Shown piece by piece: positions 47,361 through 56,611 of a stretch of 64,000 nucleotides of DNA. The stretch comes from Sphingobium sp. Cam5-1 (GTDB lineage: Bacteria > Pseudomonadota > Alphaproteobacteria > Sphingomonadales > Sphingomonadaceae): assembly GCF_015693305.1 (NCBI RefSeq), contig NZ_CP065139.1, positions 372,001 to 436,000 on the forward strand, given 5' to 3'. Below the pieces are notes generated by a model. It was not told the origin of the DNA and made no database searches. It was given only the letters and a program-made list of their open reading frames with translations. The position numbers and the translations under genes are program-made. Positions within the stretch are counted from its first letter, which is position 1; each line of letters begins with the position of its first letter.

Positions 47361-49757
47361 TTAGAAGCGGTAATTCATCGTTACGCCAAATTCGCGCGGC
47401 GGATTGACCGACACTGCCGAATATCCCGAGCGGAAGGGCGTCGGGTTGCCCGTCGGCCCCGGAACCAGGAAGCGCGTCGCGATCTGCAACTCTGCGCTGG
47501 TCGCATTGGTGATCTGCGTGGAATTAAAGAGGTTCTTGACGAACGCAGTCAATTCCCATCCCGCGTCGGGCGAACGGACGCCAGCGAACAGGTTCACATT
47601 GGTGATCGCCTTGTAGTGATAGTCCGCGCTTTGCGCATAGAAGCCCGGCCGGTAAGTCAGCAGCCCTCGAATGAACGGCTGCAATGCCCCAGCCGAAAAG
47701 CGCAATTCGCTATTCGCGCTCAGCGCGAAACGGGGGATGTTGGCCAGACGCTCATTGCTGGTGCAAAAGGCAACCTGCTGCCCGATGGGCACCGCTGGCT
47801 GGCCCGTATCCGGCACCCCATCACCATTGGAATCGCGGCAGGGAACGGTTGCATTGTCATAGTGCGAGTTGGCGTAGGACGCGTTGATCGAAATGTCCCA
47901 CTCCTCGATCGGACGGGCATCCAATTGCATTTCCACACCCTTGGAAATCGCATCCCCATTGAAGCTTATCGATGCCGCCGACCCATCGATTACGCCGTCT
48001 CTTGCCGATGCGGTCGGCGCCGTCACCAGACCCACGAAGCCATCGAATTTCTGGTAGAAAGCAGCCAGGTTCAGCGACACGCGCTTGTCCAGCAATTGCG
48101 CTTTCAGGCCGACTTCGATCGCGTCCGACCGTTCGGGTTCCAGCACCAGCAAATCGGAATCGAGCGGGGAGTTGACCCCCAACTGCGCCGATCCACGGCG
48201 GTAGGAACGGCCATAGGTGGCATAGGTCGTGATGTCGGGCGTCCAGTCATAGCTGACGCTGGCCGTCCCGGTGAGCGGATGATTGACCTGACGCACGAAA
48301 TCGGGATCGACTGTCGCGGCGCGCGGCACCACGACCCCAGCGGGTACAGGCAATCCGACGCCGCCCGTGGTCGTTACCTCAAGGAAGCTCTGCGCCGTAG
48401 CCACGGTGCGCGTATAGCGTGCGCCCAGCTCCACCCTCAGCTTGTCAGTCAGCTTCAGCCGGGTCTGACCAAAGAAGGCAAGGTCGCTGGTCTTGTTGGT
48501 GATGTCGACTTCCGCCAACAGGGGCAAGGCAAACATATTCGCTGGGAAGGGTGTGTTGGGCACCCGATTGGCAAAGAAGCTATCGACGCGAATGGAAGAC
48601 AGGCCGCCCGCTTTCGTCTGATTGTAGAATACGCCCAACGTATAGTTGAAAATCCCCTCAAACGCTGAAGAGATACGCGCTTCGGCCGTATAGACACGTG
48701 TAGGGTCAGGAACCGTCAGCACCTGATCATATCCCTGCACCGCATTGCCCACATCCTGGTCGGTGCGCGAATGGAGCGATGAATCCTGGAAGCCGCCCAG
48801 CACCGAAATCAGATGGGTGCCAAGGTCATAAGACGCATCCACCGTCACGAGATGAGTGCGGTTGGTGTAGAAAGACAATCCCTCATGCACCGCCAGCCGG
48901 TCGGACGCGCTGATCGCGGGTCCGCTGACGAACGGCGAAAACAGACTGGGTCGGTTGCCCGGTCCCTGAACGGCTCGGTTTTGCAGCAGATCGCTTTCCA
49001 GATATTGATACACGATATTGCCGCGCAACTGCTCGGTCGGCGCGAAGGACAACGTGGCGCGAACACTCTCGGTTTCCTGGTTCGACCATTCGTCACGGTT
49101 AATGTTGTAGACGTGGTTTGCCCGGTTGCGGTCGAGTACGGCTGCGACGCGGATTGCCAGTTTGTCCTGGATCAGCGGTGTGGACGCCGCGATCTGGAAG
49201 TTGCGCGCATGTTTGTTGGTGACGGTCGCTTGCAGATAGCCTTCCGGCTCGCTCAAGTCCGCGCGCCGTGTGGTCACCGTAATTGCGCCCGCAGGAGCGG
49301 TGCGCCCGCGCAGCGTGCCTTGGGGTCCGCGCAGTACTTCCACCTGACCAATGTCATAAATAGCGGTGGTGACGGTCTGAATATCGACGGGCACTTCGTT
49401 GTAATAGACCGCGACCGCAGCGGGGCCGCCAATGTCGGGGTTGAACGAGATGCCGCGCAGCGTGGCGACGCTGACGCGCCCTGACGTGTTGGCGATCTGA
49501 AGTCCCGGCGCAAGTGCAGGAACGTCCTTGAAATCAAACAGGTTGAACTTTTCAATCTGCTCGCCCGTCGCGACGTCCACCGCCATCGGAACGTCTTTCA
49601 GCTTTTCCTCGCGCTTGCCCGCGGTAACGATGATGTCCGATGGCAAGGCTTCCGACCCTGCCGCCGAAACGGACTGAGCATCGGCGTCCGGAACCGCGAC
49701 AAAGGCTGCGCCGACCATAAGTAGACTGACATATCTGGTGAAACGATGTTTCAGCAT
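47361..49757 (-). CDS. TonB-dependent outer-membrane receptor, copy 1
   Basis: About 798 residues from the ATG at 49757, which has GGGGAG before it; the frame is open to 49871 without signal sequence. A signal peptide (YVSLLMVGAAFVAVPDADAQ) leads to a plug domain (SDIIVTAGKREEKLKDVPMA, VEVLRGPQGTLRGRTAPAGA) and a 22-strand barrel ending in the sorting residue Phe (GVTMNYRF). Such receptors in sphingomonads import oligosaccharides, aromatic compounds or siderophores. Divergent from the AraC-type regulator at 49983, whose product may control it. No SusD partner is present. Confidence 0.92.
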   Translation of the reverse strand: MLKHRFTRYVSLLMVGAAFVAVPDADAQSVSAAGSEALPSDIIVTAGKREEKLKDVPMAVDVATGEQIEKFNLFDFKDVPALAPGLQIANTSGRVSVATLRGISFNPDIGGPAAVAVYYNEVPVDIQTVTTAIYDIGQVEVLRGPQGTLRGRTAPAGAITVTTRRADLSEPEGYLQATVTNKHARNFQIAASTPLIQDKLAIRVAAVLDRNRANHVYNINRDEWSNQETESVRATLSFAPTEQLRGNIVYQYLESDLLQNRAVQGPGNRPSLFSPFVSGPAISASDRLAVHEGLSFYTNRTHLVTVDASYDLGTHLISVLGGFQDSSLHSRTDQDVGNAVQGYDQVLTVPDPTRVYTAEARISSAFEGIFNYTLGVFYNQTKAGGLSSIRVDSFFANRVPNTPFPANMFALPLLAEVDITNKTSDLAFFGQTRLKLTDKLRVELGARYTRTVATAQSFLEVTTTGGVGLPVPAGVVVPRAATVDPDFVRQVNHPLTGTASVSYDWTPDITTYATYGRSYRRGSAQLGVNSPLDSDLLVLEPERSDAIEVGLKAQLLDKRVSLNLAAFYQKFDGFVGLVTAPTASARDGVIDGSAASISFNGDAISKGVEMQLDARPIEEWDISINASYANSHYDNATVPCRDSNGDGVPDTGQPAVPIGQQVAFCTSNERLANIPRFALSANSELRFSAGALQPFIRGLLTYRPGFYAQSADYHYKAITNVNLFAGVRSPDAGWELTAFVKNLFNSTQITNATSAELQIATRFLVPGPTGNPTPFRSGYSAVSVNPPREFGVTMNYRF

Positions 49758-49837
49758 CCCCACTCCCCACAATTTACGATTGTTATCGCTTCGACCAGAA
49801 TCCCGCATCGCTATGCTTAAATCGTGCAATGCTCGGA

Positions 49838-49912
49838 TTCCGATCGAACGGAACTTTGAAGTTTCATGCATCGGGGATCAAATAGATCGCGGTTTAATTC
49901 CATGATGTGGAA
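49838..49912. promoter_or_regulatory. Two inverted repeats between TonB receptor and araC-type gene
   Basis: TTCCG-N6-CGGAA at 49838-49853 and TTCCA-TGATG-TGGAA at 49898-49912 share TTCC/GGAA arms and lie in the divergent promoter region. They are candidate binding sites for the AraC-type protein. Confidence 0.45.
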
Positions 49913-49982
49913 CAGGCACGATCATGCCCGTCATTGACTCGCCGCCGTCGTTGGATTTTCTTGGCGGCGAGAAGAGAGGATG

Positions 49983-51095
49983 ATGGACAAGATCGTCGTG
50001 CACGAAGCCGCGCCCCGAGGAGGATGCGATCAAGACCATGGCCCGCCTTCCGGCGAGATCGGGCAGCCAGGCCATCACATCGTTGCGCGCCTTCTTCGCC
50101 TGATCGCACGACGCGGGGGAAATGCTGTCGGCGTCTTGAGGGTCAACGGGTTTGACGAGCCGCTCGACCGGTTTCTGACCGCCACCCTCCCGTCTCTGGA
50201 CATCGCCAGCCTGCAAAAGCTTTCGTCCCGTGCCAGCGTGGAACTGTCCGATATGCAGGCCTACGCCACCGGACGGCTCCCTTTTCGTGGCGGCGACTGG
50301 CGCCTGCTTTTCTACTGCCTGGTCGGTAGCCGCACCCTGCGCGAAGCCATCATGCGGACGGAGGAACTGCTGCTGGCAATCGACGGACGCATGGGCAACA
50401 TGACGTTGAGGGGGACAGGCGGACAGGCGTGCCTGTCATATACGGGTGCGCGCAGCGATGATGAAGAAATGGACTTCATCGTCATTCTGCACGGTCAACT
50501 GATGTTCCACTCCATTTTCAGCTGGCTCATCGGCAAGCCGTTGGAAGGCACACTGGCACTCGATTTCCCCGAATTCGCCCGACGGCATCTGGACGGCCAA
50601 CTGCTGCCGTTCGATCTGCTGCTGGACGCAGACCAGCTGGAAATGCGCTTTGCGGCACCCCTTCTCGACCAGCCGGTCATCCGAACCATAGCCGATTGCG
50701 AAGCGTTGCCGACGCTCAATTTCCTGTTCGGGTTGCGAACGGGTGAGGATCCGCTGGAAATCGTCCGCCGTTCGCGCCACTTCATGGCGATGGCATTGCG
50801 GGAAAGGCGCAAGCTCCCCTCACTCGAAGAACTGGCACGGCACCTGTCCGTGGGGGCGATGACGCTGCGACGCAGGCTGCATAGCGCTGGCACCTCCTTC
50901 CGGACGATCCGGGACGAACTGCGCCATGAAATGGCCGTCGACATGCTGACCAACAGCCGCTTGTCGATAGAGGACATCGCCGAACGGCTCGACCTGTGCG
51001 ATTCCAACGCGCTGCGTCGTGCCTGTCGCGGATGGACCGGCATGGCCCCAACCGAATTCCGCCGCAAATTGCTTCAGCCATCGGATAGCGGGTGA
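49983..51095 (+). CDS. AraC-family transcription regulator with Arabinose_bd-type N-terminal domain
   Basis: 370 residues. The N-terminal region (about 30-230; GNAVGVLRVNGFDEPLDRFL, GDWRLLFYCLVGSRTLREAI) fits the PF12625-like domain found in OruR/ArgR-like regulators, which often sense carboxylic acids or lipids. The C-terminal double helix-turn-helix is intact: LPSLEELARHLSVGAMTLRRRL and LSIEDIAERLDLCDSNALRRACRGWTG. Between a divergent TonB receptor gene and a downstream DUF485/ActP pair, it is a likely activator of one or both. GAGAGGATG precedes the ATG. Confidence 0.88.
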   Translation: MDKIVVHEAAPRGGCDQDHGPPSGEIGQPGHHIVARLLRLIARRGGNAVGVLRVNGFDEPLDRFLTATLPSLDIASLQKLSSRASVELSDMQAYATGRLPFRGGDWRLLFYCLVGSRTLREAIMRTEELLLAIDGRMGNMTLRGTGGQACLSYTGARSDDEEMDFIVILHGQLMFHSIFSWLIGKPLEGTLALDFPEFARRHLDGQLLPFDLLLDADQLEMRFAAPLLDQPVIRTIADCEALPTLNFLFGLRTGEDPLEIVRRSRHFMAMALRERRKLPSLEELARHLSVGAMTLRRRLHSAGTSFRTIRDELRHEMAVDMLTNSRLSIEDIAERLDLCDSNALRRACRGWTGMAPTEFRRKLLQPSDSG

Positions 51096-51218
51096 GGCTG
51101 CTTTCACGCTCCAAGCGGCGGACTCCCACGCTTCATGAAGATCTTCCAAATGGGGCAGACGCTATTGCAATCATGGGCGCCGCGCCTAGCATGATGATAT
51201 TGCAGGGGGAGCAGTGTG

Positions 51219-51551
51219 ATGAATGCCCGGGAAGATGCCTTGGTCGCCAGTGTGGCGGCCGATCAGCGTTATGTTGACCTGGTGGCAAGGCGTTCACGTC
51301 TTGGCTGGTGGCTGTCCGCCATCATCTTCCTTGCGTTTGTCGGCTATCTGCTGCTGATCGCCTTCGACAAGGCAGCGCTTGGCGCACCTATTGCTGGTGG
51401 CATGACGTCGGTCGGGATACCCGTCGGCCTTGGTCTCATCCTTCTGGCGATTGCGCTCACAGGAATCTATGTCGCCTATGCCAATCGTCATCATGACGAA
51501 CAAATGGCCGCAATTCTTCAGGAACACCGCCGAAAGGACCATAGCGCGTGA
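51219..51551 (+). CDS. DUF485 small membrane protein, ActP partner
   Basis: 110 residues with two membrane helices ([20 protein letters not shown] and [20 protein letters not shown]). The DUF485/YjcH family is nearly always encoded directly before the acetate/pyruvate symporter ActP, as here, and is thought to assist it. GGGGGAG lies 6 bases before the ATG. Its stop shares one base with the ActP start, so the two are co-translated. No acetyl-CoA synthetase gene is nearby, unlike in E. coli. Confidence 0.85.
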   Translation: MNAREDALVASVAADQRYVDLVARRSRLGWWLSAIIFLAFVGYLLLIAFDKAALGAPIAGGMTSVGIPVGLGLILLAIALTGIYVAYANRHHDEQMAAILQEHRRKDHSA

Positions 51552-53255
51552 TGGGGCGTTTGTTAGCGATCGCCCTGGCTTCGATAACGCTGGCCCCGCT
51601 CCCCGCTGTTGCGGCCGCGCTGGAAGGACAGGCTCAACGCCAACCAGTCAACTGGATCGCGATTTGCATGTTCGTCGCTTTCGTCGGGCTGACGCTGTGG
51701 ATCACGAAGGTGGCGGCTGCGCGCACGCGCACAGCTTCGGACTTCTACACGGCGGGCGGAGGCATTAGCGGCTTTCAGAATGGCCTCGCAATGGCGGGCG
51801 ACTATATGTCGGCCGCGTCTTTCCTCGGCATTTCCGCGCAAATCTACTTGGACGGATATGACGGGCTCATCTATTCCACCGGCTTTCTGGTGGGCTGGCC
51901 GATCCTGCTGTTCCTGATGGCGGAGCGGCTGCGCAACCTTGGACGCTTTACCTTCGCCGATGTAGCCTCCTACCGCTTTGCCCAGCCGCCGGTGCGCAGC
52001 TTTGCAGCGGTCAGCACGCTTCTGGTCGTCAGCTTCTACCTGATCGCTCAGATGGTGGGGGCAGGACAGCTCATCAAATTGCTATTCGGCCTGCCTTATG
52101 CCGTAGCGGTGGTGATCGTTGGCACGCTGATGATGCTCTACGTCCTGTTCGGTGGCATGCGCGCGACCACCTGGGTCCAGATCATCAAGGCCGTGTTACT
52201 GCTTGGCGGCGCCACCTTCATGGCCGTGATGGTGCTGGCGCGGTTCGGTTTCTCTTTGGAGGCGCTCTTCGCCCGCGCCGTTGAAGTCAAGACGGTGGCG
52301 GCGTTCGATGCGGGCGCCAGCGCTGCCGATGCTGCCGACAAAGGGCGTTCGATCATGGCGCCGGGCAATTTCATCAAGGACCCGGTGTCCGCGATTTCCT
52401 TCGGCCTCGCGCTGATGCTGGGGACGGCGGGCTTGCCCCACATATTGATGCGCTTCTTCACCGTTCCTGATGCAAAGGAAGCGCGCAAATCCGTGCTGTG
52501 GGCGACCGGCTGGATCGGATATTTCTATATCCTCACCTTCATCATCGGCTTTGGTGCGATCGTGCTGGTCGGGACGCAGCCTGCCTATCTGGATGCCGGA
52601 GGCGCGCTGCGGGGTGGAGGCAATATGGCGGCGATCCATCTTGGTCATGCGATCGGCGGGAATCTCTTCCTCGGCTTCATCTCCGCGGTCGCCTTTGCGA
52701 CTATTCTTGCGGTGGTTGCGGGGCTGACCCTGTCGGCAGCCTCCGCGATCAGCCATGACCTATATGCAACCGTGATGAAACATGGCGAGGCGGAACCGGC
52801 TGACGAACTGCGCGTGTCGCGTTTGACCACGCTGGCGCTGGGCGCGTTGGCGGTGTTGCTCGGTCTTCTGTTCGAAAAGCAGAAATGTGGCCTTCATGGT
52901 CAGCCTGGCCTTCGCATTGGCCGCGTCGGGCAATTTCCCCGTGCTGATCCTTTCCCTTCTCTGGAATGGCTGCACCACGCGTGGCGCGGCAGTGGGCGGC
53001 ACGATCGGCCTGCTTACGGCTTTCATCCTCACGCTGCTGTCGCCGACGGTCTGGACAAGCACCTTTAACCTTGGTCCGGCTCCTTTCCCGTACAGCTCTG
53101 CCGCGATATTTTCAGTGCCGGCTGGCTTCCTTGCTATCTGGCTGATCTCGCACTTCGATCGTTCATCACGTGGGGCGATCGACAGGGCTGGCTATGCGGC
53201 GCAGCGCGTACGGGCCGAGACCGGCATCGGCGCCTTCGCTGCTAACGAACACTGA
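51551..53255 (+). pseudogene. actP: Cation/acetate symporter ActP, interrupted by a +1 frameshift
   Basis: A sodium:solute symporter family protein (acetate, glycolate, pyruvate uptake). The first frame gives [41 protein letters not shown] and [20 protein letters not shown], as in ActP, up to LLFEKQK at about 52885. There the frame changes: one base too many in the AAA at 52883-52885 moves the rest ([21 protein letters not shown] to the end) into the next frame, ending at 53255. Read with one A less, the protein is complete at about 567 residues. As written, the first frame runs on to 53068 with unrelated residues and would lose the last two or three helices. It may be a true pseudogene, a sequencing error in a homopolymer, or less likely recoding. 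Confidence 0.85.
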
Positions 53256-53320
53256 TCGGGGGGGCTTCGGGCATCTGGCCATTGCCAGCATCCTCTAATG
53301 AAACGGCTGCCAGAACAGAT

Positions 53321-53355
53321 CGGCCGGTCCAACGCAAACGCTGTTGAACCGGCCG
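53321..53355. terminator. Bidirectional terminator hairpin
   Basis: Stem CGGCCGGT/ACCGGCCG, one mismatch, then CAAC/GTTG, with a 9-base loop, between the convergent actP and TonB-receptor genes. No clear T-run. Confidence 0.6.
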
Positions 53356-53406
53356 GGATACTGAATGGGGACGGCCGTCATGACCGCCGCCCCCGTTCTT
53401 AAAGCC

Positions 53407-55929
53407 TTATTCTCCGCCGAAACGATAGCGAAGCTTTAGGCCATACATGCGCGGCTCACCGTAGATCGTCGCCCAGGACAGCAACGAGCCGCCCTGGTAC
53501 ACGTCCGTGTTGCTGATCCGGTAAAGCTTGTTCGTGGCATTGGTGACGTACAAGCCTGCATCCAGGCCGGAACCTGCGATGTTGTTCCAATCCAGCGACA
53601 TGTTCAGCAAGCCGAAGGCTTCCAGCTTCTCCCCCGGCTGCTGCGGCGCAACGACCGTTGCTTCGGTATGTTGCGACGAATTGTGCGCATAGTTCACGAA
53701 GAACGAAAGGTCTCCCAGCCTTTCCGCGATGGGCAGGTTCACCGCCACGTGGAAGCTGTAGATGTACGGCACGACATATTGGCCGGGCAGGCAGGTCAGG
53801 TCCGTGGGCGTCCCGGGCGGCAGCGCCGTGCCGGAACAATCCGCCAGGAAACCGTTCGATGGCAAAGTATATTCGGTATATTTAAAGCGCGTATAGCTGA
53901 AATTGCCGCCGATCTCGATCGGCTTCCACGGCCGGATGGACGCGTCGACCTCGACACCTGAAACATGCGCCTTCGCCGCGTTGATCCGCGCGCCGCTGGC
54001 CAAGGTTACGGTGTTGAAATCGCCGGTTGCCTTCTGAATATTCTGGTAATTCAAATAATAATAGGAAGCATTCAACCGGGCAGGCACGCTGGCAATCCGG
54101 AAGTCCGACTTGAACCCCGCCTCATAAGAGGTGACCTTTTCCGGTTCGAACGTGCGAGTGGTTTCGCGAACCGCGTAAGGATTGAACCCGCCTGCCTTGT
54201 AGCCACGACTGACCTTGGCAAACACCATCAGGTCACGAACCGGCTTGTAGTCCAGCCCGACGAGCCAGGTGGCCGCCTTGCTTTTCAGCGAAGCGGTGAA
54301 GTTGCAATCCGAAATCGCATCCACCAACGACGAGTCCGCCGAGCAGATAAACTGTCCGGTGAGGGTCGGCGTATAGCTTTGCGAGAAGCCTTTGATCTTG
54401 TCCCAGGTGTAGCGGAAACCGCCGGTAAGCCGCAGACTGTCGAGAGACGGCGTCATCGCTCCGAAATCAAATGTGCCCTGCGCATAGAGCGCCTTTGACG
54501 TCGTCGCCACATAGCCCGGCGTCGCGTTGGCTACGCAGACGGGCGGGATGCCCGGAAGGGGCGTTCCAGTCAGGCCCGCTGGGCAATAATTGATCGCGCT
54601 GCCCGCCTGATCGCCGTCAGGCTTCTGACTGTAGTAGAAGCCGCCCGCCGTGAAGGTCAGCTTGTTGTCCAGATAGGTGCCCTGAACCTGGAATTCTTCC
54701 GTGAACTGCTTGTAGCTGTCGCGGGGCAGCGTGACCGGCGACGTATTATTATACACGACCGGCGTGCCGACACCAGGAAGCGTGACCTGCCCCGATGCGG
54801 GCAGCTTGTAGGGATCGACATCATATTGCTGCAAGACGGTGCCGTCGCCGTCGTAGCGGTAGAAGCTCTTGAACTTCTGATAGCTGACTATGTTACGCAG
54901 CACGAGTTCATCGTTGAGATCAAAGGACAGGGTATCGGTGATGCCCCAGGTCTTGGTCTTTTGATAATCATCAATGCCGTGCGCGGTCTGGCGAGGGCCG
55001 AGCGCGTCGGCCTGAGCCGTTGCTGCGCGATAAACGTCGCACGAAAATGGCCCGCTTGTCGCGATCGGCGTGTTGGAGCAAAGCCCCAACTGAGCGAGGC
55101 CGGCGGTGCCGTCGATATTGAAGCCCTTATGGATAAGCCCCGTGCCGTTGAAGCGCGAGTAGGAGCCATAGGCCATCAGGTAATTTTCGATGCGCTCGGT
55201 CGGGCGGAAGGTGATGCCGATGCGTCCCGAATACCAATGCGTATCGTCGCGATCCTTGTTCCAGATCACATCATGGGTATAGCCGTCGCGATCATGATAG
55301 GCGCCGACGACGCGGACGAGCAGCTTGTCCTCGACCACCGGCACGTTGATGACGCCCTCAATCTCCTTGGCGTCGTAATTGCCATATTTCGCAAGCAGCG
55401 AGCCGGAAAAGTCGTTCGTCGGCTTATGCGGCACCAGAAGGATCGCGCCGCCAGTCGTGTTACGGCCGAACAACGTGCCCTGCGGGCCGGCGAGCACCTG
55501 AAGATTTTCAAGATCGACAAAGTTGCCGGGTCCGCCCTGCTGGCTGAGCGTGATCGGCGCCGGTAGCGGGACTTCGTTCAGATAGAGAACAACGCCCGGC
55601 GACGCCTGGAACGTGGCCCCCTGACCGCGCAGCGTAAAGGTTTGGGAGTCGCGTGAACCCTGCCCTGCGGACCCGACGACCAGCGACGGGACGCTGGCGT
55701 TCAGATCCTGCGACTGGGTGATGTTTTGTTGCTGAAGTCGTTCGGGCGAAAAAGCCGTAATCGCGATAGGCACGTCCTGCGCGCGTTCGGCGCGGCGTTG
55801 TGCAGTAACGATGATGTCGGCCGTCGCACCAAGCTGGGTGTCTGACGGGTCCTGCGCCAAGGCAGGTGTGGCTATCAGAACAGCGCATGAGGCTACGCTG
55901 TTGAAAAGCAGTGCGGAATGCTTCTTCAA
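53407..55929 (-). CDS. TonB-dependent outer-membrane receptor, copy 2
   Basis: 840 residues. Signal peptide (LLFNSVASCAVLIATPALAQ), plug (DIIVTAQRRAERAQDVPIAI, LQVLAGPQGTLFGRNTTGGA) and beta barrel (RVSRGYKAGGFNPYAV, LKLRYRFGGE). It starts with TTG; the strong site AGGAGG 5 bases before makes this start credible and no closer ATG fits. The C-terminus ends FGGE rather than in an aromatic residue. It resembles sphingomonad receptors of the FecA/CirA-like group whose ligands are mostly unknown. The sequence differs strongly from the receptor at 47361. Confidence 0.9.
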   Translation of the reverse strand: MKKHSALLFNSVASCAVLIATPALAQDPSDTQLGATADIIVTAQRRAERAQDVPIAITAFSPERLQQQNITQSQDLNASVPSLVVGSAGQGSRDSQTFTLRGQGATFQASPGVVLYLNEVPLPAPITLSQQGGPGNFVDLENLQVLAGPQGTLFGRNTTGGAILLVPHKPTNDFSGSLLAKYGNYDAKEIEGVINVPVVEDKLLVRVVGAYHDRDGYTHDVIWNKDRDDTHWYSGRIGITFRPTERIENYLMAYGSYSRFNGTGLIHKGFNIDGTAGLAQLGLCSNTPIATSGPFSCDVYRAATAQADALGPRQTAHGIDDYQKTKTWGITDTLSFDLNDELVLRNIVSYQKFKSFYRYDGDGTVLQQYDVDPYKLPASGQVTLPGVGTPVVYNNTSPVTLPRDSYKQFTEEFQVQGTYLDNKLTFTAGGFYYSQKPDGDQAGSAINYCPAGLTGTPLPGIPPVCVANATPGYVATTSKALYAQGTFDFGAMTPSLDSLRLTGGFRYTWDKIKGFSQSYTPTLTGQFICSADSSLVDAISDCNFTASLKSKAATWLVGLDYKPVRDLMVFAKVSRGYKAGGFNPYAVRETTRTFEPEKVTSYEAGFKSDFRIASVPARLNASYYYLNYQNIQKATGDFNTVTLASGARINAAKAHVSGVEVDASIRPWKPIEIGGNFSYTRFKYTEYTLPSNGFLADCSGTALPPGTPTDLTCLPGQYVVPYIYSFHVAVNLPIAERLGDLSFFVNYAHNSSQHTEATVVAPQQPGEKLEAFGLLNMSLDWNNIAGSGLDAGLYVTNATNKLYRISNTDVYQGGSLLSWATIYGEPRMYGLKLRYRFGGE

Positions 55930-55951
55930 GATCCCCTCCTATTTTAGTTCG

Positions 55952-55969
55952 CCGCCTTTGTTCAGGCGG
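55952..55969 (-). promoter_or_regulatory. Small hairpin in the 5' region of TonB receptor 2
   Basis: CCGCCT-TTGTTC-AGGCGG, a perfect 6-base stem 22-40 bases upstream of the TTG start. Possible leader structure. Confidence 0.3.
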
Positions 55970-56059
55970 TCGATTTTCAGAGTAGAATATGGAAACAAAC
56001 TACGCAATTGAGCAATGCAATATTGTGATGCACTTATGTCACTGTTGCGGAAAGAATGA

Positions 56060-56611
56060 TCAATCTGGGTGCTGACGCTTTCCGAATTCTAGGTTTACCG
56101 GCCGCATGACCCCATCGGGCCTGATCCTGACGCGCACCAAGCCCTGATCCTGTGCATTCGCCAATCGACGCGACAATGACACGGCATTGGCCTGCGATGT
56201 GAATAATATGCCGGAATCCAGTCCACGCACCTCTCGCCGTGTGCCGAGCGAGGCGCGAACAATGATCGCGCATCCCCTTGCTTGCTCCGCATCGGGACGA
56301 GCCAATTCGCGAACCCTGACAATATTCGGAGCGGTGCCCTCAATGCATAATTGACTGGCAAGCGATGCATCAAAGGAAGTTTTGCCGAGATTGCGATCGT
56401 CCTGCGAAGCATCCACGGGCCAGTCATATTGATATTGAATATAGTGCCCGCGAAGCAAATCCCTTGGATCATAACCCCGAATGGGAATGAGCCATTCTTG
56501 CCCTTGCTGCGCGAGACGATAGGTCGTGATCCAGCTGTAAGCCAAGGCCATGATCGGCAGCAGCAGGGCGGCGGCGAGCAGAAGCCGTGGCGATGACGCA
56601 AACCTCTTCAT
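56060..56611 (-). CDS. GDYXXLXY-domain membrane-anchored protein
   Basis: About 183 residues. One membrane anchor (LLLAAALLLPIMALAYSWI) is followed by the family region, here in the variant form RGYDPRDLLRGHYIQYQYDW, and a conserved C-terminus. The ATG at 56611 overlaps the DUF2157 stop as ATGA, which fixes the start. GDYXXLXY and DUF2157 proteins are regularly encoded together and may act as one membrane unit; their function is not known. Confidence 0.8.
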   Translation of the reverse strand: MKRFASSPRLLLAAALLLPIMALAYSWITTYRLAQQGQEWLIPIRGYDPRDLLRGHYIQYQYDWPVDASQDDRNLGKTSFDASLASQLCIEGTAPNIVRVRELARPDAEQARGCAIIVRASLGTRREVRGLDSGILFTSQANAVSLSRRLANAQDQGLVRVRIRPDGVMRPVNLEFGKRQHPD

